This document shows positions 33,740 to 46,624 of a DNA stretch of 64,000 nucleotides, in pieces. The translations under genes and the position numbers were made by a program. Numbering within the stretch: the stretch's first letter is position 1; each line of letters opens with the position of its first letter. This stretch comes from Diospyros lotus (taxonomy: Eukaryota; Streptophyta; Magnoliopsida; Ericales; Ebenaceae): NCBI RefSeq assembly GCF_014633365.1, contig NC_068347.1:33522116-33586115 (forward strand), in the 5' to 3' direction. The notes beneath the pieces were generated by a model that saw only the letters and a list, made by a program, of their open reading frames with translations, had not been told where the DNA came from and made no database searches.

Positions 33740-34499
33740 AGGGTCCATTTGGATAGAGGCCTTCAAGGTGACCATTAAGAAATTGACATTTTAAATTCCA
33801 ATGCTTTGTTTGCCTATATTGTATATAAAGGTATTTTTGGATTTGGGCCCAAAAAATCAGGTATTTCAAATGACATCTAAATATGTGGTATTTTAAATGA
33901 CACAAATAGGGGCATTTGCATAATTTAAAACTGAGAAAACAAGGTAAAAGTAAAATTAGTATTAAAATATTTTTAAAACATACATTATATATATATATAT
34001 ATATTTAGAATTGCATATGGAAAATGTATGGTCAGTATATACACACAGAAAGTTGAATAGTTATTAATATTTAAATATACAAAATCCCTTTAACTGGGTG
34101 TATATATAAAATATATATACATTAATATATATACTTTATAGTTTATACATACAATTATGATTTCAAGATCCAATATCAAATTAAAATTATATGCATATTA
34201 ATTTTCAAGATCCAAATTGTATAAAATGTATATCCAATAAATAGTTATACATATATTAAAAATTGTATATATACACATTAATTTAAATATAATTATACAA
34301 TATAACATAATTTTAATATTGCTAGGAATACAAAATATTAATGTAATCCAAATTTAAAAGATTTGACTTTGAAATTCCTTCATTACATTTATCCAATGTC
34401 CAAACAATTGAATTTCAAACGAAAGAATTTTATATGTGAATATTTCAAATTACAAATTTCAAATGGTGTCATTTGAAATTACCTCATCCAAACGCAACC
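33740..34499. mobile_element. probable PIF/Harbinger-like MITE (about 760 bp)
   Basis: The left end AGGGTCCATTTGGATAGAGG and right end (inverted) GGTTGCGTTTGGATGAGG are similar imperfect inverted repeats, and both are flanked by TAA (33737-33739 and 34500-34502), the TWA duplication of Harbinger elements. The inside is AT-rich with an (AT)n tract at about 33980-34003. Because TAA is short and common in AT-rich DNA, the boundaries rest mainly on the inverted repeat. Confidence 0.55.
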
Positions 34500-34767
34500 T
34501 AAAATTATACCTATGTTCTCATGCTCTAGTGTCTACCAAAATTAATGTTTTGAAAACCTCTTTCCTTCCTCACTAGTTTTCTTTTCTCTCTGACTTTCCA
34601 CACAGTCCTCAGCAATTTTCTATTTTGAAAGGAATGATCAAAACAAAGAATTTTATTTGACAAATTGACTAAATCATACACCTTCACAAAAAGGAGCTCA
34701 AACCCTCTCACTAGGATGTCCACACTTGATTACCCCAGTCCTTCTATTTGGTATACATATCTAAATC

Positions 34768-35075
34768 AAGATGCCAGCAACTTTTGTCTAGATACTGTCT
34801 TCATCAGTCGAGTGCTTCTAATTCTCCCGCATCTCCAAACGATATGCCTGCACTCTATTATTCAACCACCACAAAACAATTTTCATATCCAAATGAGATG
34901 CCCACACTCCATTATTTTAGTGCCTCTATCTCTCCCACACTTCCAAACCAAGATAGCTGCACTTTGTTACCAAGTCCCTAAATCTATTCTACACTGCCAA
35001 ACCAAGACACCCAAGCACTACTACCTGAGTGCCTCTAGCTCATCTCTGGCCCTCTTACACCTTTGAACCAAGATG
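34768..35075. repeat. degenerate 54-bp tandem repeat, about six copies
   Basis: The anchor AAGATGCC (with variants) recurs at 34768, 34841, 34895, 34950, 35004 and 35070. Three successive spacings are 54-55 bp and the outer ones 66-73 bp. Each unit also carries a GCACT-rich part, an AGTGCCTCTA-type part and CTCCCACACTTCCAAACC-like sequence. The frames over it are by-products. Confidence 0.7.
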
Positions 35076-35679
35076 TTTGTATACTATGTACTCCCTTGCA
35101 AAGGATTTTTTGAAAAACTTAATGCATTTGCTAATTGTGTGGCCCGTCTCTTTCTCACCTACTCAAGCATAATTGAAGAGATCTCTGCAGGATTTTTCAA
35201 CAATGAACCCAAGGATGCAGCAAAAAAATTAATAATAAATACATACACCACAACCTAACAATAATTAACAAGGACAAGTCAAAATTTCTTGACACGTATT
35301 TAAATTGAGTTCCACTAATATGTAAAATGAAGCATCAAAGAAAGATTTCAACTCAATTATGTATTGATCACGTATTCCTCTATAAACAGAAAACTGTCCA
35401 GGGCAATGGTGAGTAGAAATTGATAAATCGTCATTTGATTGCTAGCTATCCACCTGTATGTAGATAGATCTAACCATGTTTGGTGAGGATACAAGAAATT
35501 TTTCCATACATGGTAGAGCCAAATTTGACTAATTTATAAAATGAAATCTTGGCAAAAGATTTCAATTTGATTCTGTATTGATCTTGTATTCCTCAATATA
35601 TAGAGGATTGCCTAGGCCTCAAAACTTATGTAAAGTTAAAAACAATATATCAAGTTAAAATTAACATATCAAATCTCAC
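35076..35679. other. unannotated AT-rich stretch between the tandem repeat and the LINE remnant
   Basis: No coding frame or repeat boundary is seen. Two passages (around 35340-35400 and 35540-35595) share an AAAGATTTCAA...TTGATCxxGTATTCCTC pattern, perhaps a diverged local duplication. Confidence 0.5.
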
Positions 35680-37000
35680 TAGGTGGGGTCAATAATGTGA
35701 ATTTTAAGCTAGCCAATCATCTATGTCTATGGTCATATCACCTAAAAGGGTCTCATAACTTATCATACCAAAGAGTACCTCATTAAGTTTTTCTTGATCT
35801 TCCATTCCATCCACTTTCCTAATAGGATTCACTACTCTATCAATCCTCTTCTTGCATGACCAAACTACATTAATTGTGTTTCATGCATATTATCTTTAGT
35901 AAGAACCACTTTGAAATTACTACAAATAAAACAATTTTTAATTATATCCTTTCTCATATAGTTGCACATCCACCATTACATCCACTGGGCTCACACTTTG
36001 CACATTTATGCCATATAACAAACGGGTATTACAACTGTCCCATAAAATTTTTTGTTTAGCCTGAATAGAATTTCTCACACAAAATGCAATAAGTCCTTTT
36101 CCGTTTTAACCATTCTATCTTAATTCTATGGGAAACATCCTCATTAATCTCTCCATCTTTTTAGATGATTGATCCAATATATAATGAATTAATCTTTCCT
36201 TAGTGTGACTTGATTTTCAAATCTCACTATAACATCATTAACATTTGTATTTTTACTAAACTTACATTTCTAATATTCAATTTTTAATCTGCTCAATTTA
36301 ACACCTCTAAATAGAGTACACCAAGATACCTGCTTAGATGTGTTTAGTGAGTTCATCCATTACTAGAATAAAGAGATGACGGTTTAATGCAGATCCTTAA
36401 TGTAATAAAATTGTAATTTAAAAAGTTTCAGTATATTCTTCATATGCATCACATGCCTCTACTTCACACACGTCTCAATAGCCTATATATAAGCAATTTG
36501 GACTCTTTTCTTCTCTAAAATCCTCTATAAAACTTCTTGTTGGGGAATTTGTCAGGAGATAAACACCATATGTAAGTTCTTCTATTTATCTCTAGACTTT
36601 TCTATCAAGTATCTCAACATGTATATAGCTTTCATTTTTTACCAACTAGACATAAAACCAAATTGATTCTTAAACAGGTTGGTTTCTCATTTTAAACTTT
36701 GCTAAATCACTCTTTCCCAAAGTTTTATGGTATGGCTCATTAGCTTTATCCCTATGTAATTCACAACCTTAATATCTCCTTTATCCTTGTGAATAGACAC
36801 TAGAATACTCATTTTCCATTCATCAGGCATCTTCTTTGATTTAATGATCGCATTAAATTATTTCTTTAACCACAAATACCTTCTTCTTCCATGCATTTTC
36901 ATGCTTTCATCGAGATATTATCCGATTCAACTGCTTTAGCATTCTTGATATTTTTTAAAGCTTTAACTACTTTTTGGAAAAATATCTATAAAACATATAA
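35680..37000 (-). pseudogene. RTE-type LINE reverse transcriptase remnant
   Basis: On the minus strand, the conceptual translation in shifting frames gives motifs of plant RTE LINEs in order: AVESDNIS near 36925; DEWKMSILVSIHKDKGDI and GIKLMSHT..KLWERVI near 36830-36690; NQFGFMS near 36665; VMDELTKHI near 36365; the ISxxLSRLKIE region near 36290. A FGHARRG-like motif and a PIRKVDGMEDQ end lie near 35840-35790. Stops and shifts are frequent, and parts (for example the FADD region) are deleted. Ends and target duplication were not found. Confidence 0.75.
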
Positions 37001-38639
37001 TTTGAGCCTTTTTATAATTACTAAGATGTCCCATGTCAAATTTGTTTCTCCAAATTCATTAAATAACTAAAATAAGTACCCCTTCTACCTCTCTCTAATC
37101 CCACCTTCATTTACCAGTACCTTTTGGTTTTCGTCTTTTATACGCTTTATTTTGCTCAATCTCTTGTTCTTCTTTCTTTTTCTTTAACCAATTTATAAAC
37201 ATCCTTTCCACATCTTGTGTCAAGTTGGTTGTACAATTTGTGGGGATTTTTAACATCAAGCAATTAATCTTGTATAACTCCATGACCTCTAGACTCAACA
37301 TCATAATTTTGTGGGGATTTTTTGAGAGTCTCTAGGGCAATGATGTTTTTTTCCCAATAGGGGAATCATCTCTCACCGGGAACATAGGCAGGTTATGTTG
37401 AACAATGTAGACATTCTGTGTGCATTTTTCACATTGTTGTGGCCTTCTTCTTCAGCCGTGTGACATTATTGTCTAAAAATCCCAACAAATTTAATTGGAA
37501 AACAAACAAGTTTACACTTCTCAAACAAAGAAACCAGTAAACCAGCAAATTTGTAAAGCCAACCCCAATAAACAGCTCATGCGGAGTGATTTCCAAATTA
37601 CAATATATGCGCAGCCATAAAACTACATTACACAAAATAGCCTGATTAGAGTTCAAACACATCATTAACTCTCATATTGAATCCAATACAGCGTGCCAGA
37701 TAATTCCCACCGCCTCAAATTCCCATAATGCACAAAGCATAACAAAGAACTTTCCCATCAAAATCATAAAATTGAAGCGGCCCCAATATTCCAACGCAAT
37801 GAAACTCGGATTACCGGCCAAACGCCTCAACCTGGCTACACGATTTTGATTTTTTTTTTTTTCTCTACGGGAACAGAACAACCCAATTCGAATGTAAGTT
37901 CAAACATGAAGAAAAGGGAAATCAAACCTTACAAATCAGATCCGCGTCGCCGAATGTAACCTCCGCCCTCCCCACTGCATCTATCTATAGCCCTGCATGT
38001 AATTTATATTCAAACTCTGTACGAGATCTGGGTCTGTTTTCTCTCTCCGCTTTCTTGCACTTTCTAGGAAGAGCAGAGCTATTCTACAGGGCCAGACGTG
38101 TTTACCGACGGGTTTACAGAAGTGATATCTCGCGAGATATTGGTTAGGTTAGAAGCGCTTGCGGGAAAATTTTTAGGTTTCTTCCTTCAGATTTTAGTTT
38201 GCAAGGGCTTTTAGTTTGTCAAAATCTTCAGATTTTAGTTTGATTTTAGTTAGAGGCTTCTGCTTAAAGAGAGATTTGTGGTTGATTTTATTTAGATCTA
38301 AAAGATCTGCTTGCTGAAAAGAGGAAAAAACTGTGGGTTTTTGAGATTGTCAACAAAGGGGAGAGAATAAAATCAGAACAAGAGTAAATCCACAGGAAAA
38401 TCCCAATGTCTTCAAAATGATACGGCTTCCTGTAATTGATCTTTCATTTCAAACTAAAGCATCTGCCATTATTCATCAGAATTTCAGAAATGAGAGCTTT
38501 TTACATAAAAATTCTGTTAGTTTCCTTTGGATATTGACAGACACCTCAAAACATGCGTAAGATAAAAGAACAGGATAAATCTACAGAAACAGATTCAGTC
38601 TTAAGAAACAAAAATACGCACCCACAAATTTATCATTGT

Positions 38640-39295
38640 TTCAGAAACTGCTACAACAGACGGAGATGAGAGAGAGAGACGGCCGCTCCCGGTGTTCTGA
38701 TGGTCTCGTCGACGGAGATGAGAGAGACGGAGTGACTCGAGAACAGTCCTTCAATTGACGAGGACGGGAATGGCCGCATGGAAAGGAAGGGGGTGCGATT
38801 GAGAGAGACGGCCGCTCCTGGTTAGGAATTGAAAGGATGAGGAGGAGGAAGACCGACCCTATTTGGTTTGCGGGAAATATTACCAACTTGTTAGGGACAT
38901 TTTTGTCAAATCAAGACTTTCGGTAAAGCCGTCGGTAACGGCTTTCTGGCCCTCCAGGAAGAGGAAATCCGTCGGAAAGAGTACGATTTGGGTCTTCAGG
39001 AAGAGGAAATCAAAGAGGTGGGAACGAATTGCCGAACGAAGTTCTATGTGGCCGAATGAAATCTGGGGTCTCCCGAGAAGAGCGCGTGGGGATAGTAACC
39101 TCTCTGTGTCACGCGTGTGGGTCGGTTCGCCCGTGTGGAGATCGCGACCGTTTAATCAAGTTGATGGATGGCTGGGATTGGGTTTACGTGATGCCGGCGC
39201 GTGGAGCATCCGGATCGACCGATCCGGCAATTGGGAATCTACTTTTACAGCGCGTGGTTTACCTTAAACTTCTCTTTAGTTTTTGGGTTGCTTTT
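38640..39295. other. GC-richer block of unknown origin
   Basis: This stretch stands out in AT-rich spacer. It contains repeated GACGGAGATGAGAGAGA and GAGACGGCCGCTCC motifs (about 38659, 38714 and 38798) and a repeated CAGGAAGAGGAAATC motif (about 38957 and 38998). Frames of 134 and 93 codons overlap here but show no domain, and they differ frame by frame, so I do not call a gene. It may be a divergent promoter or leader region or a repeat remnant. Confidence 0.4.
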
Positions 39296-41510
39296 TATCT
39301 TTTAACATGATTTCATTTTTATTTTATTTTTTTATAACTTTAGATTTCGTAGACTTCGTCGATCACGAGAAACGGGTCTCACTCCAACCCACCTCCAGGT
39401 AAATTATAATATAATTTTTATATAATACCTCTAAAAAAATTTGAACGACCATGTCCACCTCTTATTTTTATCACTAGAGTTACTTAATAGGTGTAATATG
39501 ATTTCATTTTTAGATTTTATACAAAATCATGATTTGTTATTTTTTGTGATAATATAAAATAGATAAATAAAACTATTCAATGCTAATGGTAGGTAGTATT
39601 TCAGTTAAATTAAAATAATCAAATATAATTAAATCAGTCAAAATTATCAATTTGGTATGATTCAAAATGTAAATCGGTTTAGTTTGGTTCTCAAGTTTAG
39701 CAATTTTGATTATTTTTATCTGATTTTGTCTTCATATTAAAAAAATTGAAATAATTGAAATTACTAAAATGTCAAAAATGACGTTATTTTTGTACTTTTA
39801 TTATTCAATCTTTTGATTTTTATTTTAGTCAATTCAATTTTTTTTAATTTTATAATTTTATTTATTTAAAAATCTATTCAATCAGTTTGATTTAATTTTT
39901 AACACAATTTAATTTATTTGATTTGAGCGACTGAATGCTCACCTCTATTCAAAGTTGAGGCCAAATATTTGTGCAATTATAAAAAATTATGAGAAAAAGA
40001 CAAGAATGTGTTAAAAAAATAATAATTGATAATCATTTTTCTTTTTATTAACGCACCATTACAAGTACCCCCGCTATTCTATCCCATGATATTAACAGGA
40101 AATGTAAATTAGATGACTCAGCGACCAATTCAATCTCTAGCCCTACCGTAAACGTAAGGGCGACAAGCAGTTTTCAACTTTCATAATCGCTTTAACTACT
40201 GAGGTTCCCCCAAGGCAAAGCTTCGTTGGCAAAGGAAAAATATTATGGGGTGTTGCTCTTTGAGCCCTCAAGTTCAATGTTCGAGCCATGGCTGCATAGT
40301 GAAAGTGATTGTTGATAAACTTAATATTTGATGATCTTGTTGACTAATAATGAAAGATTATTTTTTTTATTTATCGTATAGTTATATTGTAACTGTAACT
40401 AAGAAGTTTGTCTCTTTATATATCTACTTATTATGTAACTAAAATCTAATAAAACTAATTTCAAATTTGTCCTTATAATGTGTATGAAAACAATTTGGAA
40501 ACAAGTATTAAAGGAAAAACTATAGACAAAAAATCACTTTCATGAAGATCAATTTTCTTACTCAAAATGTATTTTGCAATGTATGCATTATATAGGGCTA
40601 AATCTACATTTTTATTAATGTATTTTTATATTTTTTTCACGTAATTACTCAAATTTTTTATTTTAATTACATTCATATGCTCATACTTTCGAGTCAATTT
40701 AACTTATGTAGTTTAATATTTTTTCATGTAATAATATAAATTTTTAATTATTTTAAATATATCGCTAGATTTGTATTTTCGAGTTAATTTAACATCTATA
40801 ATTCAAATAATGAAAAATATTGTTTGCCACACAGAAACAAAAAAAATAGAGACAAATTATATATATTAAATTAATTTGAAAATTAAGTTCAGACATATAA
40901 TCGAAATAATAAAAACTTCAAGTGGTCAAAAAAAAAATTATGAAACTATGGAGGCAAAAATATGAATTTGACTATTTATTTGGGCAAGTGTAAAGGGCGC
41001 ACGTGAGATCGTAATTTACTTGTATAGTAATTAAAGAGGTACTCCATGTTATACAAATGTCAAACGATAAAATGTTTATTGGGTGATATTTGATAATTAC
41101 AATTTATTTTTAATTTTTTTAGTTAAAATTTAAATCAAATAAATTTTAATATAGTGGTAAAGTTATTTGAAAAATTAGTTATAGGTTAAAAGTTACGAGT
41201 TTAAATTTTGTTAATATAATTAATTTTAAATTATTGAACAAGATATATAAAGAATATTTTATAAAAAATACTTTAGTATAGTGGTAAAATTATTTTATTA
41301 TTTAAAATTAAAAAAAAACTGAACAAACTAATAAAAAAATCAATAAACAGAAAAAAATAATGTCCTGACATTTAAATAAGTTTAGTTATTTTAATTTGTT
41401 TAATACAAATAAATACTAAATTAAGATAATAAAAATTGTAAATTTTTAAAATTAAACCGTTATGCCATGAAAAATTGGTACGAGACAAAATAAGGGATTT
41501 TTTAAAAAAT
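39296..41510. other. AT-rich intergenic spacer
   Basis: No exons, RNA genes or bounded repeats recognised. Long A/T-rich stretches with scattered poly-A and poly-T runs. Confidence 0.6.
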
Positions 41511-42180
41511 AAAAAATGAAGGCGTGGATAGAAAATAGCCTCGAGAACCAGTCTCGCGGCAAGGTGCTAGCTGTGAGGACTGGCCTCACAGCAGCCTGTT
41601 GTGAGTTGGCCACGAGGCAGGAGCTGGCCACGAGGCCCAGCTCGTGGTAGCCTCGCGGCCACTTCTTGGCTATCCCCTATTTTTTGTTAAATTTGACTCC
41701 TTAAATAATCAATACGTGTTAGCACTAGTTATCATTGAGAATCGTGCCATGTAAATACCTAGTTACAGGACATTGAAAATGGACTTCTAATTTCGATAAA
41801 ATTTAGACACTTTGACTGTATCTTCACTGTTTTCGTGAATAGTCATTGAAATTTGGGACTAACTTTGGCATCGGAAGGTCTTCCCGGACGAAATTCTCGC
41901 GAGCCTTTTGACTCATTTTCTAAGCATCAACAGGGTCAAATCCTTGCAACGAGACCTAGTGACGAGGGTAAAACCTTGTGGCAAAAAATCTTGTGTCAAA
42001 AAAACTAGCGGCAAAGTCTTGTGGCGAAAGAGCTTGACCTCGTGACAAAAGAGCTAGTGGCGAAAAATCATGCAGCGAAGACCTTGTGGCGAAAAAGCTA
42101 GTTATGAAGACCATGTAGCAAATGAACTTGTGACAAATGAGCTTGTGGCGAGTATTTTGACGGCGATCCCCCTTGAGACA
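41511..42180. repeat. GC-richer island with a ~15-bp degenerate minisatellite
   Basis: From about 41955 to 42160 the motif CTTGTGGCGAAAGAG (variants CTAGTGGCGAAAAAT, CTTGTGACAAATGAG) recurs about a dozen times with spacing near 15-16 bp. A related CTCGCGGC/CACGAGGC-rich stretch with short palindromic words lies at 41535-41665. A minus-strand frame across the repeats is a consequence of the near-15-bp period and is not called a gene. Confidence 0.7.
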
Positions 42181-42310
42181 ATTTCTCTTATGATAACCTA
42201 ATTTCACTTGACACCAACTCAAGTGTATTCCATATCATAAATTTTAATTATTATATTTTTGACAATAACATAAACTAAATTAATTTATAACTTAAATTAA
42301 ATTAAATCAA

Positions 42311-42580
42311 ATCGGAGCTAACCGACAATTTTCACCCCCCTTCATCGCCCCTGTTGTAAATTGAAACAAAATTCATTAAAAATTCACCCCTAAAATTAAG
42401 TTAAATCGGAGCTAACCGACAATTTTCACCACCCTTCATCGCCCCTGTGGTAAATTGAAACAAAATTCATTAAAAATTCACCCCTAAAATTAAATTAAAT
42501 CGGAGCTAACCGACAATTTTCACCACCCTTCATCGCCCCTGTTGTAAATTGAAACAAAATTCATTAAAAATTCACCCCTA
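42311..42580. repeat. 94-bp tandem repeat, 2.9 copies
   Basis: Units start at 42311, 42405 and 42499, each opening ATCGGAGCTAACCGACAATT and containing CATCGCCCCTGT and AACAAAATTCATTAAAAATT. The copies differ at only a few bases, so the array is recent. The last copy ends at about 42580, before the AAATTAAATTAA tail of the unit. Confidence 0.95.
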
Positions 42581-45180
42581 TTGACCATAAGGACGAGGCT
42601 CTATTAAATGAAATCAAAGGACCATGATTGGGCCTGGCCCAAGGGTGTTGGGACCCGTGCCATGTCACAGATGGGGAATGATTTTTACTAAAGTGTTTTT
42701 TAAATATTATATATGTAAATAAATCTATAATAATCTTATTTTAAAATAATGATAATTTAAAATAATGAGCAGATTTGTTGTTAATTTTAAATGCAACTAT
42801 TGTAAATTTAGATAAAACTATTATGAATTTATATATGTCATATTAATTTGTAAGTGTTATTTGTTAAATTTATTTGTGAATATAATTTTTTTATATCAAA
42901 ATTTATTAAAGTTTGTTTGTTTTGAAAACATATTAATTTTGGGTTCTGTTTGGTTAATTTTTGATAAATTTATATATATTGACTTTTATATATATATATA
43001 TATATCGAGTGAGGGTCCACCAAGGATAATTAGTGAAACCCTAACTTTATAGAAGAATAAATGTGCACGTACATGTATATTTGATTCTAGTTGGTTTATC
43101 CTACAATACAGAAAGAGTAATTTTATTCTACGAGATAAATTAATTATCCATTTATATGAAATTTCACGCTCAAATAAGATATTGATTGGTGTTTATAATG
43201 AAAAGAAATAAAGTTAAAAAATGATAATCGAAATGAAATTTAATGATTCATATGAAACCAAACTAAGCATCAATCACCGTTCGCCATCCAATTAGTTTGT
43301 TTCACATCTATTCTTAACTATCCAATCCTTCTAACTTGATCATGATCACCATTTCATTGTCGTCACTACAAATTACAACAATACCAATGGCTAAGGTAAA
43401 TTTAAACCTTTTAGTATAAATATTTACAATTATTTTGTTGTGTATCAAAAATAAAAAATAAAAAATTTATAATATCCATTTGAATTTGACTTGCATAGGT
43501 CAATAATATTTGAGAAGTAACATCTTCAACAACCTTACAAAATAGTGAAAATTTGCTAAATCGAGCATCTTATAGTACAAAAATTACAACGAATTATTAT
43601 TATTTGAAACACGTTATCTTAAAAAAATATCGTAATTTAAAATTTAATAATAAATAATTCAGCGTGATAGTTCAACCTCGTGAGGCTCGTTTACGGTGTT
43701 GAACGACTAAATTGCAACAAAATAATTTTGAGTTCGACGGTTTTGAGACGCACACAATAAAATATAATCCAAAAACGGAATAATATTTTGTAACAAATTT
43801 ATTACTCCTTATTTTCTTTGGTAGGAAAAAAGGAACCAATATTCCCAGATTATTCGCCTTTTCCGGGAAAATTTATTTCCTTTCCCGGAAAATTGTGGAC
43901 AATATAGCGGATGGAATGAGCGCCCATTGAAAAATCTTCACTAATTACGAAGCTCTTTGCAGATCTTCACTAAATACATTGTACATGCATGCATCTTCTC
44001 ATAATTAATTGAAGATTAAAATAATATTAATATTGATCGATTTGTACATAAATATTTCATAATTTAAAAATGACTCTACAAATTTTTGTGATTTAAATTT
44101 TTTAAGACACCCATTTCGTCATAAATAATGCTAATTAAATATGAATTAATTTAAATTAATAATATATATATATATATATATATAAAACACTTATTCGACT
44201 AAGAGAAGGAATTTATCTGCTGGTGGGCTCCTTTTGACTACTAGAATCCAACGTCAATGGGTTTCAATCTTTTTTGTTTTTATTTATTATTTTTATATTT
44301 TTTATTGTAATTAATTTTAAATTGTTTTATTTAATTAGTTTCATTCAACTTAATTAATATTTAATTAATGTTGTGTTCACTTACAAAATTTAAATTACAC
44401 TGACTTATAGACTGGTTTTTAAATTTTATGGGTTGTTTTTTGTGTGTAAATTATTCAAATTATATAAAAAATTTAGGATTTAAGGTTCATGCCAAAACAT
44501 ATTTTTTTTAATAATGTAAATTAGAGTGACAAAAGAATTAAATTTTATACAGCGTGTTATGAGAAAAAAATATTTCGTAACATGAGGAACTCAATGTGTC
44601 GCATAATTTGATGTAATTTTATAGTATTTACACGCATGTGCACAATCGATCGTTAGTTAAAACACGTGACTATAATATAATTTTATAAAATTAATTAATT
44701 GTTTTCATTGAATTTATCTTATATACAACCGCTTTATTTATTAAGCCGTTGTAATAACGGAAAGATTATCTAGATGAGAAGTTAAAGAAGATCGTTGATA
44801 AATAGTCGTTACACACTTCTTAACGGTAACTTACCGATAAAGAAGAAGTTATTTAACTATAATTAATATAATATTTTTTTAAATTTTATGTTTTTATTGA
44901 TGATACAATCGAATGAAATTACACTAATAGAAGAAATTTTCCGTTTATTCAAATCAAATACGAATGCATCGAGAATGATCATGTTAAATAATCGATGATA
45001 ACTCCTAAAATTACACCATAAATATAAAAAAAAAAATAAAAAGACTTAAAATTAAGGTGCATTGTATGAGAAGACGGGATTGATGAGAAGGAAAGGGGGA
45101 AAATAAGGGAAGTTTTTAATTTGAAAATTCTATTAATTAATTAGACGACCAGGTCCATTTCAAGGCTCCAAAAATGGCTA
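42581..45180. other. AT-rich intergenic spacer with (AT)n tracts
   Basis: No gene recognised. (AT)n runs occur at about 42985-43005 and 44160-44184. A TATATATGCGTGTGTGTGTG stretch just after it (45228-45256) is near the presumed start of the RING gene. Confidence 0.6.
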
Positions 45181-45189
45181 CCCGGCTGG

Positions 45190-45323
45190 AAAAGGATATC
45201 ACCAACACCATATCCGTGCGTGTATATGTATATATATGCGTGTGTGTGTGTGTGTGGGAGTGATGTATTAGCGACCTGATTGTCGCTGGAAGGAACACTC
45301 CTTTCCCAGAGAAATACCCGAAG
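45190..45323 (+). other. probable 5' UTR exon of the RING-finger gene
   Basis: A good donor (AAG then GTATGG) lies at 45324, and the next acceptor is GCATGCAG at 46577, opening 47 bp of leader before the ATG at 46625. The transcription start is not visible. TATA-like TATATATA lies near 45227-45234, so the exon may start nearer 45260. Confidence 0.45.
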
Positions 45324-46624
45324 GTATGGCTTTCTATCATCACCCCTTTCTGGGTTTGTTTCGTTTGTCCTTGGAAAGCAATTTATCCGTCGAGATTTTT
45401 ACTGGGTTTGGTTTCGGTTTTGGAAGAAAATTTGGGTCAATTTTGGTTGACCCTCTGTGATTGTTGAAGTCTGTTTGTGTTGAGAGAGAGGGAGGGAGAG
45501 GGGGAGCATTTCGAATTTACCAAGAGAGAGAGAGAGAGATACAGATTGGACGAATGATTCGAGTTTTTTTTTTTTTTTTTCTGTTTTTTGTTCGTGATTT
45601 TACTGTTTACATTTGTTGTTCAAACGTGATTGTCAGTGCATTAGGTTGTTCTTTTGGTTTCGAAACTGGGAATGGATGTCAAGGGATTGCTGATGGATTC
45701 GTGGGAAGAGGAGAGGGAAAGTTGTTTGTATGATTTTGATTCATCATCTGTTAGTGCCCTTTGCAGTTTTGTGGGAGAGAAGAGTAAATGACTTTACATA
45801 AATCAGAAGGGGCACAGATATATCGGAAGTGTCCGCGTGTGTGTTCTGTTTTTGAAATGAAACTCTGCAGAACTTCAAGATCATCTTTCTTTTCATCTTT
45901 AAATTTTGAAATTTTAAAATGATGATATAATCTGAACAGCATTCTTTAAATCTCCAAGCCCCCCTCTTCCCAGTTATAGTTATGTCCTTCCTCTCTCTCT
46001 CTGTCAGTTACCAAATTTCATAACCAAGCCAAAGAGTTATATCATGTATGATTTTAATAGGGTTTCATTTGTGAATGTCTCAGATAATGTAAAATCAATT
46101 AGGTTAGAGTTGGATACCGTACATGCTCTTTGCTTTCATTGGTGCTTGGTTTTAAAAACTTGTTGAACTAAGAGTTATTTTTGTTTTTTAAAATATTAGA
46201 ACCGCATAATGATCATTGTTTAAAGTCAATTTGAATTTTTTTTTTTTGGTGGTGGGGAGAGGACCAATTGTCGAGTTGCTAACAAGAATAAAGGCTGTAG
46301 TGGGAAGGTGATATGATGTGTCTGCACTGTGGATTAGGACCTGTTTGAATTGTGCTTTCTGCTATATAGGATCATTGTTTATGCTTTTGGTTTGTCTTTT
46401 CCTTGGACTCAAAGGTTATGAAATGTACTCAATATAATGTTTTTGAGGGTTATGTTTATTTTTTATTTGCTCTCAGTGAAAGTGGAGAAATGCTCTTGAA
46501 ATTCCAGTTTATGTTTTCCTTTCATCACAGAAGCTTTTGCAAAAACATGTAGCTAACGTTATCTCATCAGCATGCAGGAAAAACATTCAATCTGAAACGT
46601 GAATTGAGACTTGAAGGAAACAAA

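Larger units (their letters stand above)
31079..37927 (-). other. probable long 5'-leader intron of the ceramidase gene
   Basis: The 3' splice site at 31079 is clear, because it opens the 5' UTR before the ATG at 30986. The matching 5' donor is inferred: GTAAGG or GTTTGA at about 37927-37932, downstream (on the minus strand) of a moderately GC-rich stretch at 37930-38060 that could be exon 1. The intron would be about 6.85 kb and holds most of the repeats between the ceramidase and 38 kb. A cDNA would settle it. Confidence 0.4.

Noticed and set aside
38863..39310. Two overlapping frames of 134 and 93 codons as a gene
   Set aside because: No domain, no splice context, and two frames equally open; kept only as an unexplained GC-richer block.
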